Part shown: in pieces, positions 17,052-24,768 of the stretch
How positions within the stretch are numbered: the first letter of the stretch is position 1
How the letters are laid out: the number at the start of each line of letters is the position of its first letter
Assembly: GCF_001665605.1 (NCBI RefSeq)
Contig: NZ_LZSV01000035.1
Span: forward strand, 1 to 64,000
Direction of reading: 5' to 3'
Source: Mycobacterium sp. 852014-50255_SCH5639931
GTDB taxonomy: Bacteria; Actinomycetota; Actinomycetes; Mycobacteriales; Mycobacteriaceae
Length of the DNA stretch: 64,000 nucleotides
Made by a program: the position numbers and the translations under genes
The notes under the pieces: generated by a model
Seen by the model: only the letters and a program-made list of their open reading frames with translations
Database searches by the model: none
Told to the model about the DNA's origin: nothing

Positions 17052-17963
17052 TTACCAGCCGCGTTCGGCCAGCCGATGGGGCTGAGCGATCTGCTCGACG
17101 TTGATGCCCACCATCGGCTCGCCGAGGCCGCGCGACACCTTGGCCAGCACGTCCGGGTCGTCGTAGAAGGTGGTGGCCTTGACGATGGCGGCGGCACGCT
17201 GCGCGGGATCCCCCGACTTGAAAATCCCCGAGCCGACGAAGACGCCCTCGGCTCCGAGCTGCATCATCATCGCCGCGTCCGCGGGGGTGGCGATGCCGCC
17301 CGCGGTGAACAGGGTGACTGGCAGCTTGCCGGCCCGGGCCACCTCGACGACCAGGTCGTAGGGCGCCCGCAATTCCTTTGCGGCCACATACAATTCGTCT
17401 TCCGACATCGACGTCAGCCGCCGGATCTCGCCACCGATCGCCCGCATGTGCGTGGTCGCGTTCGAGACGTCTCCGGTGCCTGCCTCGCCCTTGGACCGGA
17501 TCATCGCCGCGCCCTCGCTGATGCGGCGCAGGGCCTCGCCCAGATTGGTGGCCCCGCACACGAACGGCACGGTGAACTTCCACTTGTCGATGTGGTGGGT
17601 GTAGTCCGCCGGAGTCAGCACCTCGGACTCATCGACGTAGTCGACGCCGAGGCTCTGCAGGATCTGCGCCTCGACGAAGTGCCCGATACGCGCCTTGGCC
17701 ATCACCGGGATCGTCACCGCGGCGATGATGCCCTCGATCATGTCTGGGTCGCTCATCCGCGACACGCCGCCCTGGGCGCGGATGTCGGCGGGCACCCGCT
17801 CCAGCGCCATCACGGCGACGGCGCCCGCGCCCTCCGCGATGCGGGCCTGCTCCGGGGTGACGACGTCCATGATGACGCCGCCCTTGAGCATCTCGGCCAT
17901 GCCGCGCTTGACGCGCGCGGTGCCGGTTCGTCCGCTGCCGTTGGGTGACGCGGCGGTATCCAC
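17052..17963 (-). CDS. pdxS: PLP synthase subunit PdxS
   Basis: A 303-residue TIM-barrel enzyme that condenses ribose 5-phosphate, glyceraldehyde 3-phosphate and ammonia into PLP. Recognised by TARVKRGMAEMLKGGVIMDVVTPEQARIAE, the catalytic lysine region IPVMAKARIGHFVEAQIL, and the phosphate-binding LFTAGGIATPADAAMMMQLGAEGVFVGSGIF. First gene of pdxS-tesB-pdxT. The pdxH gene (Rv2607) that is divergent from this operon in M. tuberculosis is not here. Confidence 0.95.
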   Translation of the reverse strand: MDTAASPNGSGRTGTARVKRGMAEMLKGGVIMDVVTPEQARIAEGAGAVAVMALERVPADIRAQGGVSRMSDPDMIEGIIAAVTIPVMAKARIGHFVEAQILQSLGVDYVDESEVLTPADYTHHIDKWKFTVPFVCGATNLGEALRRISEGAAMIRSKGEAGTGDVSNATTHMRAIGGEIRRLTSMSEDELYVAAKELRAPYDLVVEVARAGKLPVTLFTAGGIATPADAAMMMQLGAEGVFVGSGIFKSGDPAQRAAAIVKATTFYDDPDVLAKVSRGLGEPMVGINVEQIAQPHRLAERGW

Positions 17964-18188
17964 TGCTGATCTCCTTCAACCGTTGTCGCCCCAGTCTAGT
18001 GGGGGCGGGAGACGAGTTTTCCCACTGTGGACCCACAAAAAGGGGCCGATTGGCCCTAGGCCCGTAAATCGACCCCTTGCTACACACTTCATGGTTAGTT
18101 TGCTCACATCGGGTCTTCGAACGCGACGGATTGCGGGCCGCCTGATAACGGGGATGGCGGCCGCCGACCTGGCTGAGGAGGGGTCAGG

Positions 18189-19265
18189 ATGTTGCCGGAT
18201 TTCGTGCTCTTGCCGCCGGAGATCAACTCCGCGCGGATGTATGCGGGACCGCGCTCGGGTTCGATGTGGGCAGCGGCGGCGGCGTGGGACGCGTTGGCCG
18301 CCCAGTTGGGCTCCGCGGCAAGTTCCTTCCAGTCGACGGTGTCGACCCTGACGGGTGGGGCATGGCAGGGTCCCGCGTCGATGACGATGGCGACGGCCGC
18401 CGCCCCGTACGTGCAGTGGATGACCACGACGTCGGCACATGCAGAGCTGGTGGCCAACCAGACCCGGCTGTCGGCCGCCGCGTTCGAGGCGGCGTTCGCC
18501 GCGACGGTGCCCCCGGAGGTGGTCGCGGCCAACCGGGCCCTGCTGATGTCGCTGATCGCTACCAACCTCCTGGGCCAGAACACCGCGGCTATCGCCGCGA
18601 CCGAAGCCCAGTACGCCGAGATGTGGGCCCAGGACGTGACGGCGATGACCGCCTACGACGCCAGCACCCGGGCGGCCGAGGCGACGTGGACGCCGTTCAG
18701 CAACCCACCCCTCACCCTGACGGGCTTGCCCACCCCGACCTTCACCTCCTTCGGGGAGCAGCTGTTTCAGGCCCTGACCCAGACGTTGACCCAGCAGCTG
18801 ATGAACCCGATGTCGCAGCTGCAGATGCTCTCGACGCCCGCCCAGTTCGCGATGGAACCCATGAACATGATGGTGGGCCAGCTGATGTCCGGCACCAATC
18901 CGTTGCTGAGCGGCGCCGGCAGCGTCCCCGCGATGGATCCGGTCATGGCGTCGACGGTCAGTCCGGGCACCGGCGGCCCCATGACCGCGCAGCTCGCCGG
19001 GCGCGTGGTCTCGGCCAGTACGGGCCGGGCCGGCTCGATTGGGCCGCTGTCCGTCCCGGCGACCTGGGCCGACGCGGCGCCGGCGACGGCCCCGACTCCC
19101 GCGGCCACCCTGGCACCCAGTGCCCCGGTCAGCCCCATTTCGGCGAGTCTGTCCACCACGCCACACCTGCCCTCCACGGGCATCCCCGGGCGAGGGACGG
19201 CCACGGCCACACATTCGATCACCGGAACGCGCGAAGGTCTGGCATCGCGTGCGGTGCCGAGTTAG
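18189..19265 (+). CDS. PPE family protein, PPE-SVP subgroup
   Basis: A 358-residue PPE protein, beginning MLPDFVLLPPEINSARMYAGPRSGSMWAAAAAWDALAAQL with the Pro-Pro-Glu at 9-11 and the WxG turn in GGAWQGPAS. It ends in a Pro/Ala/Thr-rich segment containing GPLSVPATWADA near residue 285, the SVP motif. PPE proteins pair with PE partners and are exported by ESX systems, usually ESX-5. A GAGGAGGGG ribosome site precedes the ATG. It occupies the place of PPE42 (Rv2608), but lacks the C-terminal PE-PPE hydrolase domain that PPE42 carries; that domain is found in the next gene. Confidence 0.9.
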   Translation: MLPDFVLLPPEINSARMYAGPRSGSMWAAAAAWDALAAQLGSAASSFQSTVSTLTGGAWQGPASMTMATAAAPYVQWMTTTSAHAELVANQTRLSAAAFEAAFAATVPPEVVAANRALLMSLIATNLLGQNTAAIAATEAQYAEMWAQDVTAMTAYDASTRAAEATWTPFSNPPLTLTGLPTPTFTSFGEQLFQALTQTLTQQLMNPMSQLQMLSTPAQFAMEPMNMMVGQLMSGTNPLLSGAGSVPAMDPVMASTVSPGTGGPMTAQLAGRVVSASTGRAGSIGPLSVPATWADAAPATAPTPAATLAPSAPVSPISASLSTTPHLPSTGIPGRGTATATHSITGTREGLASRAVPS

Positions 19266-19280
19266 TCAGGGGGAGCGCCG

Positions 19281-20480
19281 ATGTCGTTCGTGATCACCGA
19301 CCCCGACGCGATGGTGACGGCCGCCGACGAGCTGCAAACGATCGGCTCGTCCATGGAGGCGACGAACGCGGCCGTGGCCGCCCCGACGACGGGAGTGCTA
19401 CCGCCGGCCACGGATTCGGTGTCGGTGCGCGTAGCGGCGATGCTGGACACGCATGCCCAGCAGTACCAGGCGCTCAGCGCGCAGGCGGAACTGTTTCACA
19501 ACCAGTTCGTGCAAACCCTGATCACCGCGAAGAACGCGTACGCCGAAACGGAGGCCACCAACGCGGCCGCCATGCAGTCGTCGACGGGGTCGGACAAAAT
19601 CGCGCTGATCATGGGCGGCACCGGTAACCCGTCGCCGGACCTCAGGTACATGACGTCCATCGAACAGGCGTATCTCGCCCATAATTACTCCGGGTATACC
19701 CTGGTGAGTTTGCGTACGCCTGAACAGTTTTGGCCGATTACCGGACTCGGCAGCGAAACCTTCGGCAAGTCGGTCTACCAGGGTGTGGCAACGCTGAACA
19801 GTGCAATCCTGACGCAGACCGCCGTGGGCAATCACGTTGTCGTCGTTGGTTATTCGCAGAGCGCGACCGTTGCCAGCCTGGAAATGCGCTACCTGCAAGC
19901 TCTGCCGGCCGCCCTACGGCCGAGTCAGGACCTGCTGAACTTCGTGTTGCTCGCCGATCCGAACAATCCGATGGGCGGCATCTTGACGCACTTCATTCCG
20001 GGCTTCGGGGCGTTTCATTTCGCCACCCCGCTGACGACGTCCTACGCGACCTCCATTTTCACGCTGCAATACGACGCGATTGCCGACTTCCCGCTGCATC
20101 CCTTGTGGCTCCCGTCGGACCTCAACGCCCTTTTCGGGTTCCTGGATCTGCACCACACGGTCCCCTTCCTGTCCGCGGCACAAGTCGCCAGCGCCCTCCA
20201 CGAGCAGATCGGCAACCTGACTTTCTATTTCATGCCCACCACGCAGTTGCCGCTGCTCGATCCGCTGCGCATGTTCCTGCCCATCATCGGAAATCCGTTG
20301 GCAGACTTGCTGCAACCGTTCCTCAAGCCGATCGTCGACTTGGGCTATGCGCCCGGGTTCTTCCCGGGTCCGGTGAGCATTGCCGGGTATCTCGGCCCAG
20401 GCGTTGTGTCCGGAATCGGGAACCCGCTGTTTGCGGGATTGCCACCGCTGGTCTCCAACGGTCTCCCGAGCGGGTTCTGA
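19281..20480 (+). CDS. PE protein with C-terminal PE-PPE serine-hydrolase domain
   Basis: A 399-residue protein. Residues 1-90 form a PE domain (MSFVITDPDAMVTAADELQTIGSSMEATNAAVAAPTTGVLP) ending in an ESX signal-like YAETE (YxxxE). From about 105 it is an alpha/beta-hydrolase-like PE-PPE domain: IALIMGGTGNPSPD, then VVVVGYSQSATVASLEMRYL with the presumed nucleophile Ser192 in GYSQS, and LLADPNNPMGG. Family members hydrolyse short to medium esters, probably at the cell surface. Only 15 bp separate it from the PPE gene, so the two likely form a heterodimer and one secretion unit. Confidence 0.9.
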   Translation: MSFVITDPDAMVTAADELQTIGSSMEATNAAVAAPTTGVLPPATDSVSVRVAAMLDTHAQQYQALSAQAELFHNQFVQTLITAKNAYAETEATNAAAMQSSTGSDKIALIMGGTGNPSPDLRYMTSIEQAYLAHNYSGYTLVSLRTPEQFWPITGLGSETFGKSVYQGVATLNSAILTQTAVGNHVVVVGYSQSATVASLEMRYLQALPAALRPSQDLLNFVLLADPNNPMGGILTHFIPGFGAFHFATPLTTSYATSIFTLQYDAIADFPLHPLWLPSDLNALFGFLDLHHTVPFLSAAQVASALHEQIGNLTFYFMPTTQLPLLDPLRMFLPIIGNPLADLLQPFLKPIVDLGYAPGFFPGPVSIAGYLGPGVVSGIGNPLFAGLPPLVSNGLPSGF

Positions 20481-20485
20481 CCGCG

Positions 20486-21511
20486 TCAGCGGATCGATTG
20501 CAGCGGGCCCGGCGCCCGGCCGCCGGCCAGCGCGGCCGCATCGGTGAGAAGTTCGGACAGCTGCATCGGGTACACCGTCTCACCGGCCGCGGCCAGTCGG
20601 GCTATGTCAGCGGCATCGCACCACCGGTGGCCGTGGATGTAGCTGCGTTCCAGGTCCGTTCGGTCCGCGGCGGACGGCTCGAACCGGTGGGTGCGGTACA
20701 CGAAGTAGAACTCTTCGCTGTCGATCAAGGCGCCGTTGAACTCGAACACCTCGTCGCGCCGCCACACCGGGCCGATCATCTCCGCCGGCGCCACTCGTAA
20801 CCCGGTCTCTTCGGCCAACTCCCGGGCGGCGGCCTCGGCCAGCCGCTCCCCCTTGCGCACCTCGCCGCCCACGGTGATCCACCACCTCGGCGCGTGATCG
20901 CGGGCGATGGCGGGATCCGAACCGCGCAGCAGCAGCACCGCGCCGGTCTCGTCGAGCAGCACCACGCGCGCGGACGTACGGTGGCTGAGCACCCCGTGGT
21001 CCCCGTGGGCCAGCGCGTGCGGCCTCTCGACGATCTCGAAATAGCTGGGCAGCGCGGCGGTTCCGCCGAGACGGAGCGTCCGCACCAGGAATCGTTCGCG
21101 CAGTGCCAGGGTGTCTCGGACGGCGTCGTTGTGGAAGCGGCGGGCCAGCACCACCCTGGCCTCGGCGTCGGCCAGCTCGGCGATCAGCCCGGTCGGCAGC
21201 GACGCCGGATCGACGATCGCCAGCGCGGCCGAGAGCTCGTTCTCGCACGACTCACGCGCCTGCCGGGGCGCGGCCTCGGCAGCGTCGGCCAGCGCGGCCA
21301 GCCGCCTGCCTTCCGAGGCGCCGCCGTAGGCGTCGATGGCGACCGCACGCGCGACAACCGCGCGCCGCGCCAGCGCACCGTCGAGCGCCTGCCACGACAG
21401 GTCGTAGCGGACGTGCAACCGGTCCAGCCGGTTGGCCGTCTGATAGGCCCAGGCACCCAATATCGCGAGGAGCCCCACGAGTATCGCGATGGGGACGATC
21501 AGCCACGTCAT
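20486..21511 (-). CDS. Membrane-anchored Nudix hydrolase (Rv2609c homologue)
   Basis: A 341-residue protein with an N-terminal membrane helix (LIVPIAILVGLLAILGAWAYQ), a helical middle region and a C-terminal Nudix domain. The Nudix box GGEVRKGERLAEAAARELAEETGL fits GX5EX7REUXEEXGU completely, so metal-dependent hydrolysis of a nucleoside diphosphate derivative is expected; the substrate is unknown. Its ATG overlaps the pimA stop (ATGA), making it the last gene of the thrS-to-pimA operon, as in M. tuberculosis. The start gives MTWLIVPI; a longer frame reads through pimA. Confidence 0.9.
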   Translation of the reverse strand: MTWLIVPIAILVGLLAILGAWAYQTANRLDRLHVRYDLSWQALDGALARRAVVARAVAIDAYGGASEGRRLAALADAAEAAPRQARESCENELSAALAIVDPASLPTGLIAELADAEARVVLARRFHNDAVRDTLALRERFLVRTLRLGGTAALPSYFEIVERPHALAHGDHGVLSHRTSARVVLLDETGAVLLLRGSDPAIARDHAPRWWITVGGEVRKGERLAEAAARELAEETGLRVAPAEMIGPVWRRDEVFEFNGALIDSEEFYFVYRTHRFEPSAADRTDLERSYIHGHRWCDAADIARLAAAGETVYPMQLSELLTDAAALAGGRAPGPLQSIR

Positions 21512-22635
21512 CAGCTCGCCACCTCGACCTTGGCGCCGGACGCGGCGACCGTCTCGTATACCCGCATGATCTGGCTGGCCACCACCGACCAGTCGTAGCG
21601 CTGGACCGCGGCCGAACCGGCCGCCACGTAGCGTTCGCGCAGCACATCGTTTTCTAGCACCGAAACAAGGGCATCCGCGAGCGCTACGCCGTCGCCGACC
21701 GGCACCAGGCACCCGACTTCGCCGTCACACAACACGCGCCGGAAGGCGTCCAGGTCGCTGGCCACCACCGCGGTGCCGGCGGCCATCGCCTCGACCAGGA
21801 CGATGCCGAAGCTCTCGCCGCCAAGGTGCGGCGCGCAGTACACGTCGGCGCTGCGCATCGCCGAGGCCTTCCCGGCGTCGTCGACCTGACCCAAAAAGCG
21901 AATATGCTTCACCAATTCGCCTGCCTGGCCGCGCAATTCATCCTCGTCACCGCGGCCGACGACGAGCAGCTGCACATCCGGCAAGCGCTGGACCACCCCG
22001 GGCAGCGCATCGAGCAGGACCGACATGCCCTTGCGGGGCTCGTCGTAGCGGCCCAGGAACAGCACCGTCTTGCCCGGCCGCGGGTAGCCGTCCAGCCGCG
22101 GTGCCGAGGCGAACGAGTCGACGTCCACCCCGTTGGGGATCTCGACCGCGTCGGTGCCCAACGCCTCCATCTGCCAACGGCGGGCCAGGTCGGATACGGC
22201 GATCCGGCCGACGATCTTCTCGTGCATCGGGCGCAGGATGCCCTGAAACACCGTCAGCGTCAGCGACTTGGTGGTTGAGGTGTGAAACGTCGAAACGATC
22301 GGCCCCGCGGCGATGTTCAGGGCCAGCATCGACAGGCTTGGCGCGTTCGGCTCGTGCAGGTGCAGGACGTCGAAATCGCCTTCGGCAAGCCACTTTTTGA
22401 CCTTGCGGTGGGTGGCCGGGCCGAACCGCAGCCGGGCCACCGAGCCGTTGTAGGGAATGGGGACGGCCTTGCCGGCGGACACCACGTAGTCGGGCAGGGC
22501 CGCCTGCGGCGAAGCCGGCGCGAGGACGCTCACCTCGTGCCCGCGCCGGCGCATCACCTCGGCCAGCTGCAGGACGTGCGACTGCACCCCGCCCGGCACG
22601 TCGAACGAGTATGGGCAGACCATCCCGATCCGCAT
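21511..22635 (-). CDS. pimA: Phosphatidylinositol alpha-mannosyltransferase PimA
   Basis: A 374-residue GT4 glycosyltransferase that transfers the first mannose from GDP-mannose to phosphatidylinositol at the cytosolic face of the membrane, starting PIM, LM and LAM synthesis. The sequence shows MVCPYSFDVPGGVQSHVLQLAEVMRRRGHEV, the amphipathic lipid-contact region around KVKKWL, RYDEPRKGMSVLL, and the EX7E element ESFGIVLVEAMAAGTAVVASD. Starts and stops overlap its neighbours (acyltransferase upstream, Nudix downstream). Essential in M. tuberculosis (Rv2610c). Confidence 0.96.
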   Translation of the reverse strand: MRIGMVCPYSFDVPGGVQSHVLQLAEVMRRRGHEVSVLAPASPQAALPDYVVSAGKAVPIPYNGSVARLRFGPATHRKVKKWLAEGDFDVLHLHEPNAPSLSMLALNIAAGPIVSTFHTSTTKSLTLTVFQGILRPMHEKIVGRIAVSDLARRWQMEALGTDAVEIPNGVDVDSFASAPRLDGYPRPGKTVLFLGRYDEPRKGMSVLLDALPGVVQRLPDVQLLVVGRGDEDELRGQAGELVKHIRFLGQVDDAGKASAMRSADVYCAPHLGGESFGIVLVEAMAAGTAVVASDLDAFRRVLCDGEVGCLVPVGDGVALADALVSVLENDVLRERYVAAGSAAVQRYDWSVVASQIMRVYETVAASGAKVEVAS

Positions 22636-23576
22636 CAGGTCTCCCTGAGTCGCGCCTGCTTGGCCTCCGACAGGTCTGCCAGCCACTGCGGTTGCAGCAT
22701 GTGCCAGTCCTCGGGGTGCACGGCGATGTTCTTGGCGATCTGGTCCGCCAGCGCCTGGGTGATGACGCCGACGTCGCCGCTGCTGCAATCCAGCGGCGGC
22801 TGCATCCACACCCGCGAGCGGTCGTCCTCGAACCAGCAATGCGACGGCAGCAGCGCCGCCCCGGTCTCGATCGCGAGCTTCGCCGGGCCCGCGGGCATCC
22901 GGGTGGGTTCGCCGAAGAAGTCGACCTGGACCCCGGTGCGGGTCAGGTCGCGCTCGGCCATCAGGCATACCACCCCGTTGTCGCGCAGCCGCTCGCACAG
23001 CACCTCGAAGGGTGGTCGTTCCCCGCCGGACAGCGGCAGCACCTCGAAGCCGAGGCTTTCGCGGAAGGCGATGAAGCGCCGGTACAGCGACTCCGGTTTG
23101 AGCCGCTCGGCAACCGTGGTGAAGGTGCCGTGTGTCTGCGCGAGCCATACCCCGGCCATGTCCCAGTTGCCGCTGTGCGGCAACGCGCATATCGCGCCGC
23201 GGCCCGCGGCCAGCGCCGCCGCCAGATTGTCCTGCCCCGCGACCGACTCGTGGAGCTGGCTCGCCAGCTTGCGATGGTCCATCGTGGGCAGCCGGAACGC
23301 CTCCCGCCAGTAGCGGGCGTAGGAGGCCAGCGAGGCCCGCATCAACTCGTCGGGCACCTCGGCCGCCGGCACGCCGATGACGCGGGCCAGGTTCTTGCGC
23401 AGTTGGTCCGGGCCGCCGCCGCGGGCGGCATAGCGCGCTCCCGCCCCGAACACGGTGCGCGCGGCGAACTCCGGCATCGCCCGCACCGCCATCCAGCCGG
23501 CCGCATACCCCCAGTCGCTCGCGGTGCCGGATGCCAGGCGGCGGGGGGTGCCGATCAGACTCATGCCCGGGATCAC
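22635..23576 (-). CDS. patA: PIM acyltransferase (PatA, Rv2611c homologue)
   Basis: A 313-residue LpxL/HtrB-like membrane-associated acyltransferase expected to acylate the 6-position of the mannose of PIM1/PIM2. It has the HX4D catalytic motif HSGNWD and conserved RLKPESLYRRFIAFRESLGFEVLPLSGGERPPFEVL, very close to Rv2611c. The GTG at 23574-23576 is chosen because it overlaps the pgsA1 stop (GTGA) and gives VIPG at the N-terminus, like MIAG in Rv2611c; an ATG four codons later is the alternative. Confidence 0.93.
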   Translation of the reverse strand: MIPGMSLIGTPRRLASGTASDWGYAAGWMAVRAMPEFAARTVFGAGARYAARGGGPDQLRKNLARVIGVPAAEVPDELMRASLASYARYWREAFRLPTMDHRKLASQLHESVAGQDNLAAALAAGRGAICALPHSGNWDMAGVWLAQTHGTFTTVAERLKPESLYRRFIAFRESLGFEVLPLSGGERPPFEVLCERLRDNGVVCLMAERDLTRTGVQVDFFGEPTRMPAGPAKLAIETGAALLPSHCWFEDDRSRVWMQPPLDCSSGDVGVITQALADQIAKNIAVHPEDWHMLQPQWLADLSEAKQARLRET

Positions 23577-24205
23577 GGCATGCGCTCCGTCGCGCCGGGC
23601 GAGGTCCAGACCGTGCGCAACCGCTGTACGCAGGTGACCACGCTGGCCGCCGCCAGCAGCCACATCGCCACCGGCAGCGCGGGCGGCCAGGCAACGAAGG
23701 GAAAGTCGGACACACCGGCACCTACCAGCACGATGATCAACCTTTCGGGTCGTTCGATGATGCCGCCGTCGCCGCGCAATCCGCTGGCTTCGGCCCGCGC
23801 CTTGATGTAGGAGATGACCTGCGACGTGACGAGACAGATCAACGTCGCCACCGCCAGCAGCTTGTCGTGCATGCCGAAGGCGATCCACCACAGCAACCCG
23901 CAGAACACCGCGCCATCACTGACGCGGTCGCACGTGGCGTCCAGCACGGCGCCAAAACGCGTGCCGCCGCCTCTTTCCCGGGCCATCGCCCCGTCGAGCA
24001 TGTCGAACAGCACGAAGAACCACACCACGCAACCACCGGCGAACAGCTTGCCCATCGGGAAGAGCGTGAGCGCCCCCGCCACAGATCCGGTGGTGCCCAG
24101 GACGGTGACCACGTCCGGCGTCAATCCCAGCCGCAGGCATGCCCTGGCGGTGGGAGTGGTGAGCCGCGCGAACGCCGCCCGCGACAGGAACGGCACCTTA
24201 CTCAT
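23573..24205 (-). CDS. pgsA1: Phosphatidylinositol phosphate synthase PgsA1
   Basis: A 210-residue CDP-alcohol phosphotransferase joining CDP-diacylglycerol and inositol phosphate. The family signature DG-x2-AR-x8-G-x3-D-x3-D is intact in DMLDGAMARERGGGTRFGAVLDATCDR, within a six-helix membrane protein. MSKVPFLSRAAFARLTTP is nearly the same as in M. tuberculosis PgsA1; the ATG overlaps the upstream HIT gene stop. An in-frame ATG five codons earlier lies inside that gene and is less likely. Confidence 0.95.
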   Translation of the reverse strand: MSKVPFLSRAAFARLTTPTARACLRLGLTPDVVTVLGTTGSVAGALTLFPMGKLFAGGCVVWFFVLFDMLDGAMARERGGGTRFGAVLDATCDRVSDGAVFCGLLWWIAFGMHDKLLAVATLICLVTSQVISYIKARAEASGLRGDGGIIERPERLIIVLVGAGVSDFPFVAWPPALPVAMWLLAAASVVTCVQRLRTVWTSPGATERMP

Positions 24206-24765
24206 GACTGGTTTGCCCACTCCGTGGCCAGCAGCTGGCGGGTTTCGCGCAGCAACTGCGGGATCACCTTGGACCCGCCGATGATGGTGATGAAGTTCGC
24301 GTCGCCGCCCCAGCGCGGCACGACGTGCACGTGCAGGTGTTCGGCCAGCGACCCGCCCGCCGAGGTGCCCAAGTTGAGGCCGACGTTGAAGCCGTGCGGC
24401 CGCGACACGTTCTTGATGACTCGAATCGCCTTCTGCATGAAGGCCATCAGCTCCGCGCTCTCCTCGACGGTGAGGTCCTCGAGCTCGGACACCCGCCGGT
24501 ACGGCACCACCATCAGGTGCCCGGGGTTGTACGGGTAGAGGTTGAGGACGGCGTAGACGAGCTCGCCGCGCGCGACAACCAGGCCTTCCTCGTCGGACAG
24601 TTGCGGGATGTCGGTGAAGGGCTGCTCGGTCTTGCCGTTATCGCGCTTCATCGGCGCTTCGGCCAGATACGTCATCCGGTACGGCGTCCAGAGGCGTTGC
24701 AGGTGGTCACTTTGGCCGACGCCCGTGTCCAGGATGGCGTCGTCGGCGCGTTCCTCTTCGGTCAC
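24202..24765 (-). CDS. HIT-family Ap4A phosphorylase (Rv2613c homologue)
   Basis: A 187-residue HIT protein with the triad HLHVHVVPR (His143, 145, 147), the last of which is the usual nucleophile. M. tuberculosis Rv2613c has been characterised as a diadenosine tetraphosphate phosphorylase and shares DHLQRLWTPYRMTYLAEA and NLYPYNPGHLMVVPYRRVSELEDLT. It is 3 bp downstream of thrS; aminoacyl-tRNA synthetases make Ap4A as a by-product, so the pairing is functionally sensible. Confidence 0.92.
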   Translation of the reverse strand: MTEEERADDAILDTGVGQSDHLQRLWTPYRMTYLAEAPMKRDNGKTEQPFTDIPQLSDEEGLVVARGELVYAVLNLYPYNPGHLMVVPYRRVSELEDLTVEESAELMAFMQKAIRVIKNVSRPHGFNVGLNLGTSAGGSLAEHLHVHVVPRWGGDANFITIIGGSKVIPQLLRETRQLLATEWANQS

Positions 24766-24768
24766 TGT

